A stretch of 64,000 nt of DNA from Meandrina meandrites (Eukaryota > Cnidaria > Anthozoa > Scleractinia > Meandrinidae): positions 45,755,395 to 45,819,394 of the forward strand of contig OY855905.1 in the NCBI GenBank assembly GCA_963693305.1, given 5' to 3'. This document shows, piece after piece, positions 42,128 to 53,316 of the stretch. Both the position numbers and the translations under genes were made by a program. The notes beneath the pieces were generated by a model. It was not told the origin of the DNA, ran no database searches, and saw only the letters and a program-made list of their open reading frames with translations. Within the stretch, counting starts at the first letter, position 1; each line of letters starts with the position of its first letter.

Positions 42128-42640
42128 TTTATCAATGTGTCAAAAGGAGTAGCTGAGGGGAAAAGTCCCCTCTACTAATTGTGGACACCTAACTAACTTA
42201 TTAAAACCATTCACTTATTATGAATATTAGAAAAACTGGCACGTATATTAACTTAACTAAAAGCTACAAATATATTAAAATTGTGTATCCTAAACTACAT
42301 TAAAATATAAAAATTATGTAAATCATTTGTAAAAATTATCTATAAACGGCCAAATATGTTAAAAATTGTGTATCTCAAAACTACATTAAAAATATTAAAA
42401 TTAGTCAAATCATTTGTAAAAAGTATCTATAAACGGCCAGTCATTCTTGGCATAAGTTGCAGCCTCGACAGTCACTAACATTTGCAGCTAGGGCAGTGAG
42501 GTCCTGATTGCGTATAATGTTCTTAAATTGTTTTAGAGAGGGGGCATTTCTAATTCTAGAAGCAAGATCGTTCCACAGTTTGGGCCCTAGGTAACGAAGT
42601 GAGTGTTTTCCGTAAGTTACCGAGGAGAATCGTGGTATAA

Positions 42641-43543
42641 GGGACGGACCATTATTTTTCTGGAGGGGGGGGATGAAAAATATTGAAAAAAATTGTTTGC
42701 AGGGCCTAAAAAGACAAAATAAATTGTTTGCAAACATCATATGTCTTAAAAAAATAGTTTGCATAGCAGTCAGGGCATCTGATAGGGTGCGGAAGAAATA
42801 ACAAATTATGCGGAAATTTTTAGGAACATTATGCGGAAGAAAGTGTTGATTATGCGGAAAACACGTTGGATTATGCGGAAATTTTCGGCTCGCTTCGCTC
42901 GCCAAAAATCACATCTTTTCATGCAGCCGAAATGGAGCTGCCCCCGAAGCCGAGAGTCTGCTCGCAGGCTAATTTTAAACAAAAAAAATTACATTGGTAT
43001 AACATATGTATTAAGGCATTTTTTGTAACGTTCGTTTACAGCATATTTTAGTTATTATTCACTTCCATGGGAAGTTGTAGCTAGGCACGCGAATGTGCTA
43101 TATATGCTGTTCTTTGCTAGTTGTATTCATTCCCTGAAGAAGTCTCAGTTAGAGACGAAACGCATCAGAAATAAACGACAAGCTTACAACCACAAGAAGT
43201 CTTTCCTTGTGCTGCTCACTAGTCTTCGTTAAAAAATTAAAAATAATTAAAAAAAAATTACTGCCGCCAATCTTCGTAGTGTACGTCTCAGAAAACGAAA
43301 AACATGAGTTCAGAGGTGTTTATTGGTCGCCACCATAAAATATTGAATTAAATAATGATTGATGGCAGCAAAAGCGAACCTCCTTTTTGAGTCAGATCGT
43401 GGTTAATAAAGATCGAAAAAAAAATTGTTTGCAGGAAGGTGTTGTTAGAAAAAAATTGTTTGCAGAGGTGCATAGATAAAAAAAAAAAGTTTGCAGAGAG
43501 AGATTTTTCATCCCCCCCCTCCAGAAAAATAATGGTCCGTCCC
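42641..43543. mobile_element. Harbinger-like MITE, copy 2
   Basis: Same terminal repeats as 19521-20546 (GGGACGGACCATTATTTTTC), with a TAA duplication (42638-42640 and 43544-43546). The insertion point lies inside the LINE reading frame; removing the element and one TAA leaves an open LINE frame across the site, which confirms the exact ends. The left foldback arm of copy 1 is replaced here by unrelated sequence with repeated ATTATGCGGAA. Confidence 0.9.
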
Positions 43544-43556
43544 TAACAAATTCCCG

Positions 43557-44363
43557 TTTTCTTAAGTTATATGAGCCGTGATCTAATAGGAAACGATTGC
43601 AAAGTCCCTGTGGCAACAAGTTATGCTTAATCTTATACATGAAGATGGCAATGTCCTGTAATCGTCTGTTGTACAACGATGGTATGTCTGCTTTTGCCAG
43701 TAGTTTCTCGTAGCAAGAATGTTTATCCTTAAATACTGCCCTGAGTCCTCTTTCCTGTATACGCTCAAGCTTTCTTCTGTCGCTAGCCTTGCAGAAGTGC
43801 CAGGTGAGGTGACAGTAAGTTAGGTGCGGTAAAATTGCAGCTTTGCTTCTGTTGGTATCAGGTTTTTCAGTCTCATAAGGACTCCAATCCTTTGACTTGC
43901 TTTTTTACACACGTTGTTGATATGATGGTTAAAATTAAGCTTATTGTCAATCGTCACTCCTAAAAGGCTTAGCTTCTCTGTCGACTCTATTTCACTGCCT
44001 TGAATGTTCATGCTCAGATTTGTTATCTCTCTTTTGTTCTGCATTGCCATGGTTTTGTATTTACTGTAGTTACCTTTAAGCATGTTGTCTTCATACCATT
44101 TGGAAGCTTTTTCAGCATTCTTGTTAAGTGATGACTTTACGTTTGCGAGATCCTCTCCTGCTTCGTAAATATGATGATCGTCTGCGTACATAGACAGGTT
44201 CGATTTGATTTCATACGCCAGATCGTTCTGGAAGATGTTCCAAAGAAGTGGCCCCAACGCAGATCCTTGTGGGCATCCTCTGTTTACCACTTGCCAAGAA
44301 CTAGTCTGTGATCCCATTCTGATTCTGTTTTGTCGATTGGAGAGATACGAGCGTAGAAGATTA
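43557..44363 (-). pseudogene. LINE reverse transcriptase, C-terminal half (broken)
   Basis: Continues the LINE frame after the nested insertion. LLRSYLSNRQNRIRMGSQ leads to GCPQGSALGPLLWNIFQNDL and the catalytic YADDHH (YADD box), then LSLLGVTIDNKLNF and the connector. Near 43835 the frame shifts. The following stretch (ILPHLTYCHLTWHFC, then RRLQDIAIFMYKIKH and SYNLRKREF) is in another frame and runs to the MITE at 43543. Beyond the MITE the last part (RFSSVTYGKHSLRYLGPKLW ... CNLCQE) occupies about 42636-42441. Confidence 0.85.
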
Positions 44364-44716
44364 TATAATAATAATAATAAAGGTCTTTATTGAGTCAAAA
44401 GATAAAAATACATATCTTATGTTACAGGCAATAAAAATTAAAAACGATTTACAATATTAAAAAGTTCTAAAAGCATATAAAATGTACTACTTAATAAGTT
44501 AAAAGTCTCTGACCTTGTTATTCTAAAGCTAAGTTATATCTAAAAATTAAACGATTAACAAATGTACTTTTAAAACGCTCACTTTTGATGCTTGGTCGGA
44601 CACTAGACCTCGTCCGTAAATTATAGCAGCAGGCCTTTACACGCGGAATAAAAGGCAACAGGGGGTGATTGGCGGCCTGAAACACCCTCTTAAAGATGCT
44701 GTGATCCTGCTTCTGT
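44364..44716 (-). mobile_element. 5'-truncated LINE 3' end inserted in the LINE
   Basis: A 353-bp fragment flanked by the 7-bp duplication AAGATTA (44357-44363 and 44717-44723). On the minus strand it encodes the end of another LINE protein (FIPRVKACCYNLRTRSS, then FVNRLIFRYN) and finishes with TTATTATTA units. This is typical of target-primed insertion of a truncated element. Confidence 0.88.
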
Positions 44717-47272
44717 AAGATTAACGGTGTTTTCCTCAAAACCATAGGCCCTTAACTTGTTAAGCATGAGTCGTGGGTGAAGTGAGTCAAATGCTTTTGA
44801 CATATCCGTAGATAATATAGCTACACATTGGTGCCCGTCCCTCGCAAGTTTCCATTGTTCCACCAGGGAGACAAGGGTTGTCTCACAGCTATGAGATTTG
44901 CGGTAAGCGGTAATGCAATCGGATAGGCGACTTTCGAATTGAGAAGTGATCTGTTTGCTAATCAGCTGCTCAAAGACTTTGTCCACAGCAGAAAGGACAG
45001 TAACCGGTCTGTAGTTCTCTTTGTCGAGATGATCATCTTTCTTGAAGACGGGTATCCATTCCCCCCTTTTCCATTCACTTGGCCACTTTCCACTGGAGAT
45101 GCAGGAGTTATATAACTTAGTGAGGGGTGTGGCTAGTTCCTTTGCTCCCAGTTTCAGTACTTTAGCCGGGATAGCATCATTACCCGTTGCTTTACTTGTG
45201 TTAAGTGATTCGAGTGCACACAGTACTTGTGTTCTGTTGGTAGGCTCAACTGTTATTGCTTGTTCATTTTGGCAATATGATCTAATCCGAGCTAGACTTG
45301 GATGGTTACATAGTTGTTTCTCTGATTGCTGAGCCCTGTCTCCGCCAATGCTGTCGGCAAGGGTGGCAAAGTGACATGCTAGAGTCTCGGCAACAGTTGT
45401 TTGGTCACTAACTACAATGCCGTTAACTTTGAGGTTAATTTCTGCTTGTTTGTTAGTACAAGTCTTCGATCCCAAAAACGGTTTAAAGGTTTTGAAAAAT
45501 TCTTTAGAATTTGTCGTTAATTCATTGGCTTTCTTTTTCCAATATTGTTTAATTGCAATCCTACGTTGTCTCGTTGCTTCATTGCGACACCTTTGTTTCA
45601 CCTCCCAGTTGTGCGCTGATTTGTCTTTGTAATACTTTGCAGCGGCTCTTCTTTTTGCCCTTATAGCATTTTTCCACGATGTTGTCATGTAAGGGACATC
45701 CTCAGATCTCACTCGCATCTTTTTCAAGGGAAAACATTCATCCACTATATCCTTCATCAGAGTTTTCCAGTAATATTCCTGGTCGTCTACGTCATCAAAC
45801 AGATCTCCCACGTGCCAAGGAGCGGTGGCTAACTTATTTGTATACACTTCCATGTCACAATTCTTATAGTTCCTGAAAGTGACAATTTTATTCTGATAAC
45901 GCTTAACTGTCTCCTTCATCAAACCATATATTAACAGGTGATCGCTCAAAGCTGTATCGTAGGTACCACATTGCGTGAACATCTCAGGTCTATTAGTGAG
46001 CAAAACATCAATTAAAGTGCTGGTGGTTGTCGCACCTTTCCTTTCAATTCGAGTCGGTTCCTTTATTAAGCATTCAAAACCCTGTTCCGATTCCAAATCA
46101 ATAAGCAGTTTTCCTTCACTCCTATTTGGTCGTAACCTATCGAGATTTAGGTCACCAATGACAGCAACAATGCCTCTCTGGAGATAGGCCCAATTGCAAA
46201 TATGGCTTAATTCGTCCTCAAGGGCGAGCTGGTAGTTTCCAGTTAGCGCTCTCGGTGGTCGGTACATTCCAATCATAATCATCTCCTTTCTACCGACTGT
46301 TATTTCCAGGGCGATTGCTTCGATGCATTTGTATGTTCTGTTGAAATTCAGCCTTTTACAAGGGATTACAGCAGATACAAAAGCCAGAATGCCTCCTCCA
46401 CCTTTCTTTCTATCTTTGCGAAACAATGAGTAGCCTGGTATATAGAATTGACTGTTCGGGTAAGTTGAGTCAATCTTCGTTTCCCCGATAAAAATAATAT
46501 GCGCTTTTAGTTTGCGAATCACATCGACAAGCTCATCGAACTTATTCTGGATGCTGTTTATGTTAAGATGACACAAAAGCAATTCTTTGCTGGAATTTGT
46601 TCGCTTGGCTTCGAGTTCTTGAGGTGAGACAAGATCTTGATTTGCATATATTCCTTCACCAGATAGATCATGCATGTCAACAGAAAACTCGGTTTGTTCA
46701 AACCTGACCGAATCTTCTGAGAAGAATGAATCACTCAGTGGTGGTAGAGAACAGAGGGCACACGTCCAATCCATGTCTGGGTGAGCCAAATAATAACGAA
46801 ATATATTCCTAGACATATTGAGACATTTTGCGTGGAACCATGATTTGCATATAGCACACAAGATGGCGTCTTGGTTGTTTCGAACATTCTTGTGGCATTC
46901 GCCGCATGGATATTTCGCTTTTGGCTTCTCACTAGGACCAGGGTTTGACGAGACATCACCGCAAATGAGGAGGTGTTTCTCGATTTGAAAAGAACTCGTC
47001 CCATTTGATGTGTGAAGAATGCGTCCAGGAAGATAGCGCTTTCCGCGGTGTTTAACTTTGTCGCACAACACTGGCTGATTTGCCAGAAGCGCTGTTATCA
47101 TCGGAACTTTGTCTCTCGCAAACAGATGAGATGGCTTTTGTCGAGTTTTGTTAGACTCGAAGTGGTACAGCGAACCGACAAATAGAGCTAGCAGGTACAG
47201 TTTCAAGGCGAAAATGACAGAGCCTGTTTTCGCGTGGCCGCCCGCCATGATGAATGCATTACACATTGCCAT
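44717..47272 (-). CDS. LINE ORF: PHD finger, endonuclease and N-terminal reverse transcriptase
   Basis: About 850 codons are open from an ATG at 47272. Residues 115-185 form a PHD-like zinc finger (CGECHKNVRNNQDAILCAIC, then HAKCL and WTCALC). Residues about 235-460 are an apurinic-type endonuclease with GETKID and a C-terminal SDH. The reverse transcriptase starts at about 700 with KKDDHLDKENYRPVTVLS and the first catalytic block STDMSKAFD. Here the frame runs into the 44364-44716 insertion, so the polymerase is cut. The upstream boundary of the ORF is supported by the PHD finger lying well inside it. Confidence 0.9.
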
Positions 47273-47678
47273 TTCCTCACTTCAGCAATGTAGGGAGGAC
47301 TGTAGTGCCTTGAAAATGACCGACAACTAAGCTCTGTTTGTGCTTGCTTTCTTTCCCTCCGCCATTTTGTTCGGCCCAGTCTCTCACGGGTTTATGAACT
47401 CGTCCCAGGCTTCACAAATTAGAAATACTGAATTGGTCATCAGAATTACAAATTTAAGCAAGCTGAAAACACATCTTTGGTGGCCAAATTCAGCCACGTT
47501 TGGCAAGGTAAGAATTTTTCTTTTCATGTCACTTTGTTTTTGTGTGTAATTTGGGGTGGTCCGTAAAGGAGGTCCGTGGAGGTGGTCCGTGGACCGGTCC
47601 GTAAGCAGTCAATGGACCCGGTCCGTAGTGGGGGTCCACGGACCGGGGGTCAGTCTTTTCGGGTCACCCTAAAATTCG

Positions 47679-48052
47679 TCAATTAGTAATAGCGGATTTA
47701 CCGCCGTTTATGTAAATATTTTACGCAAAGGTTGAATTCTTCCCGACGCGAACTTAACTGTGTCTAATAAAAACGTAGACATGCTTACCTTGATGTTGCT
47801 GAAGCATTTTAAGCGTTGTATTCTTCATTCACGATAAAACCCAAGCCCGCGGTGAAGTTAGTTAAACGATTTTCCTGACGCCATGTGTCATTAATTTCCT
47901 CGTCTTGAAGTGTCATCTCTTTTTCATTCGTTCTTGAAAACATTCCAGTCTCAAGTGATCAAGGTAACAGCCATCCATAGTATTTTTGCTTTAAATCAGC
48001 TTCGAACTGAGAAGCAGAGGAAGATAAACCGGTTCAGGAGACAAACCGTCAT
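47679..48052. other. Intergenic, no gene
   Basis: Nothing recognisable between the 9-bp duplication of the Mutator-like element and the next MITE. Confidence 0.5.
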
Positions 48053-48852
48053 CAGGGTTGGAAACTAAAATTTCGGAGCGCTCGCCATTTGGGCGAGTGA
48101 TCTTCAAGCTGCACTCGCCCAGATAATTTTTCACTCGCCCACTCTATTAGCTCCACACAAACACAGAAAGCATTAACCGCCCCCCCCCCCCCCCCCCCCC
48201 ATTCACGAACATAAAATATCCAACTTTAATTTTTAATCACGTTTGATGTTGTTCCTTAGTTTAAGGACTTTGCAAGGTTTCCGTTGAGTTTCCCAGTTCA
48301 TTTTCAAGGTATTTCAGCTCATAATCTTCGGACATCTCAGGCTCTGACTCGTAATCCGATATCATCCCTCATCATCTGTGTCTAGCAGCCCCTGGTGTCT
48401 AGCTTTTTCTTCATTTCCGTATTCGCGAGAATCGCTGGTTATCAGGAGCGGTATTTTCTTGCTAGCAGATAATTTAGATACACCTGGAAGAAATCTCCAC
48501 TTTTAACACTAAGTGAGTTCAAATATGCAGTGTCTCTGTATCATCTAACGATTACCAAGCGAAGCTATTTTTGTATGTTTGCGAACCAGAAATTTATTTG
48601 CGGCAAAGCGCCAGGTTTGTGGGAGATTTCGAAATGGTAAACATTATATACTCCCGGGTATACTATTAGCTGTGGACAGTGTAGATTATTTTATATGGAA
48701 AGCATATGCATAAAGTTACGCTTATTTTGAATTATATATTCGGGAGCTAAATATCGTACTCGCCAAACCGGGCGAGTGATCGGTGATTTGTACTCGCCCG
48801 ACAGTTTTGACACTCGCCTGGGCGAGTGGGCGAGCGCCAATGTCCAACCCTG
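48053..48852. mobile_element. 800-bp hAT-like MITE with GGGCGAGTG repeats
   Basis: Starts CAGGGTTGGA and ends TCCAACCCTG, the terminal-repeat style of hAT elements, with a direct repeat CGTCAT at 48047-48052 and 48853-48858. hAT elements usually make 8-bp duplications, so the class is tentative. Subterminal GGGCGAGTG/CACTCGCCC motifs occur several times near each end, in inverted arrangement, like a transposase-binding array. A C-run lies at about 48180-48200. No transposase gene. Confidence 0.8.
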
Positions 48853-48858
48853 CGTCAT

Positions 48859-51551
48859 TTCACAAACCGCCATTTGTCCCGTGGCAGCTAATTTATTCAC
48901 AAGGACAATTTCACTTGAAATTGACAACCACTGCCGTACGTGACAAAGTAAGAAGCAAGCACCGTACCTTTTTGGTATCTGTTTAAGGTATTTTGTTGTT
49001 GTTATTTAAATTTGAGCTTAAAATTTACACACAATTGGACTGACCAGAAAAAAAAATTTAAGTCAGTTCAAATAGACCACCGTTTGCAAAATGGTTGCGT
49101 GTAAACGCCTTTTACTTCCGCGCCGGAAGTGCTTCGCTTTTCCTTATTCAATTCATATCGTTATTTTCCAAGATCTTCCTTTTTACGACTGGGAAGGGGT
49201 GGCGATTTGAAGCGGTCGATCCTTTCCTCGGTCGATCAGATGTAAAGAGAAGGCCGTTGACAGATGGATGGCAGACCTACATGTAACGCCACTCTCAGTT
49301 TGACGTTGCGGTTTATTAAGACCGATGACAGACCACTGTACTTTACGCGCTAATGGTTTTGTTTTGATGGGTATGTGATGATAATTTGAAAATCGATTGT
49401 GAACATATTTTATTTTTATTTTACCTTAAATCAGGTGTATGTTGTTTCTGCCCTATAGGAAAATTAACAGAATTTTCTTAAGTTTGCATGTGACGGTGAA
49501 AGCGAAATTGAAAGCGAAGTTTGTGTAATCGCTAGCTGACAGAATATTATCAGTGTCACGCGACAAAGGTCAACCTAGCCGATTTCAAAATAAATTTTAT
49601 GCGACGCTTAATCTTCACAGCAATCTATCAAAACACATTCCGGAAATTGAACGTCAATCGTACACGCTGTACAGGGACGAAAACACGCAAACTTGAATTT
49701 GTCTGCTTGGAGCTTGCTTCTTTTACAACCAATGCAAAACAAAATGAAAAACAACGTAAATCCGTATAGATCTTTACAAGTGATGCACGTTCGACTTCGA
49801 CGATTTAATTCGTCACTTGTTAAATAAAAGCGACAAGAACTCGCACGAATACATTAAACGATGACGTCATCGCTTAAAAAAACAGTCGTGGCCTCATAGG
49901 GCCTTTGATTAGATTAAAGCAACAAAGAGATAAAAAAGCTTTATTGCTGCCGTTTGATCACTCTACAGTCAATATTCAAGAATCATCCCGTGGAGTCCAG
50001 CCTGAATAAGTTTCAATAGGGGGATGCAGTGGGAGGGTACCCAACATCAACGCCCTGGTCATTAGCCTTGTAATTCAGTGATGCACCATAGATGCGAAAC
50101 ACTTTAAATAACGAATACTTGTAGTCTGTGAGTCGGGAGTTGACATATTTCACGTTAGACGAATTGTCACTGACTCTTTTTACATTGTTTCGTAGACGTT
50201 TCGGCTATAAATACTTAAGCCTAATAAATGCGAGTTCGTTGTTACACGCTATTTGGATGTATCGCGAGGGTTGCGCGGGTGACCATAAGCGCTAATGGGG
50301 ATACGAAATTGGTTCAAGTCCTGAGAAGGGCAATGTGTTAAGTCGTAACAGCGATATTTTTCACTTCAACAACAACTGTGGCAAACATAAGTGCAAAACG
50401 ACAAGACGATGACCTTGTATGCAACAAGGCTAGAGCATGGTGCTGGGAACGTTTCCAGTAAAATATTTAAGATCCTGCCTGATATGCGAGACTTTTGCAG
50501 CTCACTGGAAATGGATGTGTTCACTCTTTCAGGGAAGCAAAAGCAACCATTAATTCAGCTACAAGACACTGACAAGAGAATTTTGTAGTCAGATGTAGTC
50601 AGTGCAAAGGAAATAAATGAGGTAAATTCAGGCCCTTAGCAGGGTGGATTCTGTTGAGGGGGGTTCTTTTATGTTTTGGGAGGTATTTTAGCGCCGGAGG
50701 CGCTTGCACGAGTTCCGAAGGAACGAGCCTCTGGGGGATCTTCGTGCTTGCCCTCCCAGAAAATTTTGCAAATTTGGGTTCTCTCAAGTGCCATTTCCTG
50801 CATTTTGACATCATTTCTGAGGTGGGATGCATTTTCATCTACATTTATTAAGTTGATAAAATCTTGTAAGACATCACATCAACTATAAATAAAAGCCAAA
50901 ATAAATACAAAATATGTACATATGCATAAATTACATAAAAATGATATGTCAAAATAGCAGGATTAATTAAATAATAATTCTTAATTATTAATATTTGCCT
51001 TCAATATCAGCTCTTTGGAAAGTAATTTTCATCTAAAAAAATTCTGAAATGTTCAGAAATGAGTGTGTGCGTTCAGACAGTTTTAAAAACACAAATATTA
51101 AAATAACATGCAGGGTGGATGAGTGGACAAGAAATTGAAAGAATGATGAATTATGATGAATTATTTGAAAACGATTAACCAATCCTAAAGATTAGAACTT
51201 CTCACTATAGTGCCAAACTGTTGCGGCTTTCTCCTATAATCCTGGCAAGGAAGGTAGTCGTCCGTGTAATCGGCCGGTCACAGTCTTTTGATTGTTTTGT
51301 GTAATTTTTTTATCTTTTCAACCCCCCCCCCCCCCCCCCCCACCGTACGGGATTGGAATCAGATTCCCAAGCAGTCTTTTATACCCGGCAATTTTTAGGA
51401 GTATAATATTTGGCTGGTGATTGACCTTAGTGAAATCAGTGCAAGAATTAGCACAAAAGACGTCTATCTATGTAATGAGCAATGCCAAGGAACCAAAACG
51501 CGTTTGGTTATAAATAATAGCATTTTGTTGTCGAGTTTTTGTATTTATGCT
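48859..51551. other. Intergenic, no supported gene
   Basis: Only short frames. A GC-richer stretch at 50640-50850 (GGCGCTTGCACGAGTTCCGA) looks like a dispersed repeat. A C-run lies at about 51320-51341. Confidence 0.4.
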
Positions 51552-51873
51552 ACACACTTGTAAAGTGAGGGTTCTGGGACAAAAATTTTGTCAAAAGCTT
51601 ATTTCGTAAAAAATCGGCTCCCAAGTGTCGCCGATTTTTTACTCAAACTCTTTTGACAAAATTTTTCTCCCAGAACCCTCACTTTACAAGTGTGTGGTGG
51701 TATTTGGGTAAACGGCAAAGCAATTAGCAAAATAAAGTGAACAGAGGTAAACAACTCCGGAAGTGGCACAAAAAATATTTTCTTTTAAAGGGATGTATGC
51801 ATTGTAAATATACAAGTGTCTCAGAATTAATTTTAATTTAAACATTTATCCGCACTTGTATATACGGCGTGAG
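51552..51873 (+). repeat. Polinton 2 left terminal repeat with hairpin
   Basis: The outer part (51552-51695) is an imperfect palindrome starting ACACACTTGTAAAGTGAGGG with a loop holding CGGCTCCCA. It shares GAGGGTTCTGG and CGGCTCCCA with element 1, but most of the arms differ. GCACTTGTATATACGGCG (51852-51869) precedes the zinc-protein gene. The partner repeat is outside the window. Confidence 0.8.
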
Positions 51874-52452
51874 ATGGGTAGAGGAAGAAACAACGGTCCT
51901 GTTGATCAAAGCAATAAAAAACCGAAAGTTAGAAAAAACAAAGAAAGGGGCGATTTGCAATTATTTTCTCCACACATAATAGGAGAAAATACAGAATTGC
52001 CAATACTTGTATCAGAAGAACTTCTTGCAGAAATGAAAAAAATAACTCCACAAGAATTAATGAATATTCTTTTGCCTGATAATGCGAACAATGGCAGTTC
52101 AACATCAGAAAAAAAATGTCAACTTTCTGAGGGAATAAAAACACTTCCACCAGAACTTCGTGAAAAAATCAACAAAGAGTATATCAAAATAAAGCTCAGA
52201 GAGAGGGCTGATCTCGGCTGGGGCGAGGTAAACGCAGCAATCAAAGAAGCACCATTTTGTGATCACAATCAACAAATTGTAAAGGTCTTATTTTGTTATA
52301 AATGCGGACATTGCAGGAGAAATTATCTCTGTAATCTGTGCCGCAGAAATGGAGCCAATCACTATCTCGGCTATCCTATTTATGATGAAGATGATTACGA
52401 CGAGTGTTTCAAGAAATCTTACAAAATGAGTTGGTGCGGAGCAGTTGCGTAA
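51874..52452 (+). CDS. Zinc-binding protein at the element terminus, intact
   Basis: 192 residues from the ATG at 51874, chosen because the upstream frame starts only at a TTG and element 1 has its homologous ATG here. A basic N-terminus (GRGRNNGPVDQSNKKPKVRK) could serve in nuclear import or DNA binding. The C-terminal part has spaced cysteines (CYKCGHCRRNYLCNLCRRNG) forming one or two zinc-ribbon-like sites, preceded by a C/H in FCDHNQQ, and ends MSWCGAVA. A middle acidic/helical part has PELREKINKEYIKIKLRERA. Possible regulator or replication accessory (inference). Its leader is the terminal repeat, shared in element 1 with polB. Confidence 0.75.
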   Translation: MGRGRNNGPVDQSNKKPKVRKNKERGDLQLFSPHIIGENTELPILVSEELLAEMKKITPQELMNILLPDNANNGSSTSEKKCQLSEGIKTLPPELREKINKEYIKIKLRERADLGWGEVNAAIKEAPFCDHNQQIVKVLFCYKCGHCRRNYLCNLCRRNGANHYLGYPIYDEDDYDECFKKSYKMSWCGAVA

Positions 52453-52456
52453 AATT

Positions 52457-52582
52457 TTAATCAGTTTCTTCATCAAGCATCGACTCCAAAATTTGCAATG
52501 TTATATTTCTGACCTCATTCTGCCAAACGGGAGTACAAAGTTCGTTTATAGCATACACAAGAGCATGAAATAGGACAATCAT
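52457..52582 (-). CDS. Conserved 41-residue micro-protein
   Basis: Homologue of 39525-39653. The frame MIVLFHALVYAINELCTPVW continues QNEVRNITLQ and stops after EETD. It lies 4 bp from the zinc-protein stop, tail to tail, and 59 bp downstream of the 215-residue gene on the same strand. Confidence 0.7.
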   Translation of the reverse strand: MIVLFHALVYAINELCTPVWQNEVRNITLQILESMLDEETD

Positions 52583-52641
52583 TTTTTGTAACAGAAATCA
52601 TTCTTTAATAAAGTGAAAGAGTGTGCGCTTTGACTGAATTT

Positions 52642-53289
52642 TTATTTCGAAACGTCGATGGCGCTGCCAAGAAACTTTTTTTGCAGCCTAATTCTCTCTT
52701 CATGCATGGCCTCTTGTCGTATTTTTTCGATGTCCGGGCTGCTCTGTTTATTTTTTTTCTTGGGAAGCGCGTCTTTACGAAGAATTTTTTTCTGAATAAG
52801 ATAGCTCTCTTTTTCATCAAGAATGATTTGAAACTCAGCATCACTGATTTTACCGTCAATAAGTGATTTTGACAGTATGCGGTTGACAGTATCGTTTTTT
52901 GACATAGCCAGTGTCATGATTTCGCAGTGTTTGATAACTTTGGGCTCAAGCTTTTTGTAAAAACCGGCCGCTGTTAGCCCAAATAAAGAGGCGACACAGC
53001 CAATTGCTATTGCCGCAGGAACTCCTATACCTGTTAACGCAGCAGCAACGCCACCTGCGGATAAAAAAACAGAAACACCGCCAGCGTAGTTGATAATGGT
53101 TTTTGTGCGTTTATATTTTTTGGCAACAAGCCTATAATGTAAAACTTCATCATCTAAAAATTTCAAAACTTCATTGGCTTTCTGCATATGAAAATTGTTA
53201 TCAGGCTGAGTCGGTAGAACAGGATATAGTGAAGTCTGAGTTTCAGTTTCTCGATACTCAGGAGCGCTTGGTAACACATTGGAAGCCAT
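52642..53289 (-). CDS. Conserved 215-residue protein with double hydrophobic segment
   Basis: Homologue of 38369-39025, in the same good start context (CCATGG). It has four extra residues near the N-terminus (TETQ) and lacks short stretches in the hydrophobic part (YAGGVSVFLSAGGVAAALTG). The C-terminal helical region is conserved (VNRILSKSLIDGKISDAEFQ). Probably membrane-inserting. Co-directional with the 222-residue gene just upstream. Confidence 0.75.
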   Translation of the reverse strand: MASNVLPSAPEYRETETQTSLYPVLPTQPDNNFHMQKANEVLKFLDDEVLHYRLVAKKYKRTKTIINYAGGVSVFLSAGGVAAALTGIGVPAAIAIGCVASLFGLTAAGFYKKLEPKVIKHCEIMTLAMSKNDTVNRILSKSLIDGKISDAEFQIILDEKESYLIQKKILRKDALPKKKNKQSSPDIEKIRQEAMHEERIRLQKKFLGSAIDVSK

Positions 53290-53316
53290 GGTTATATTTA
53301 CAAAATTATTTTTTGT

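Larger units (their letters stand above)
42077..47300 (-). mobile_element. CR1/Jockey-like LINE, interrupted twice
   Basis: A non-LTR retrotransposon on the minus strand. Its 5' end is near 47300 and its 3' end is a (TTA)n-type tail at 42077-42126. Domains in order: PHD finger, endonuclease, reverse transcriptase and C-terminal region. A truncated LINE end (44364-44716) and a Harbinger-like MITE (42641-43543) have inserted into it. A 3' untranslated duplication of about 85 bp lies at 42279-42438. It is defective. Confidence 0.9.
41815..47669. mobile_element. Mutator-like (MULE-type) non-autonomous element, interrupted by a LINE
   Basis: Long terminal inverted repeats of about 146 bp (41815-41960 and 47525-47669) begin GGGTAACCCGAAAAGACTGA (GGGTGACCC on the other side). 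They are flanked by a perfect 9-bp direct repeat, TAAAATTCG, at 41806-41814 and 47670-47678. Long terminal repeats plus a 9-bp duplication are typical of Mutator-like elements. Without the nested LINE the element would be roughly 600 bp and has no transposase. The terminal repeats are full of nested GGTCCGTGGACC-type palindromes. Confidence 0.85.
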
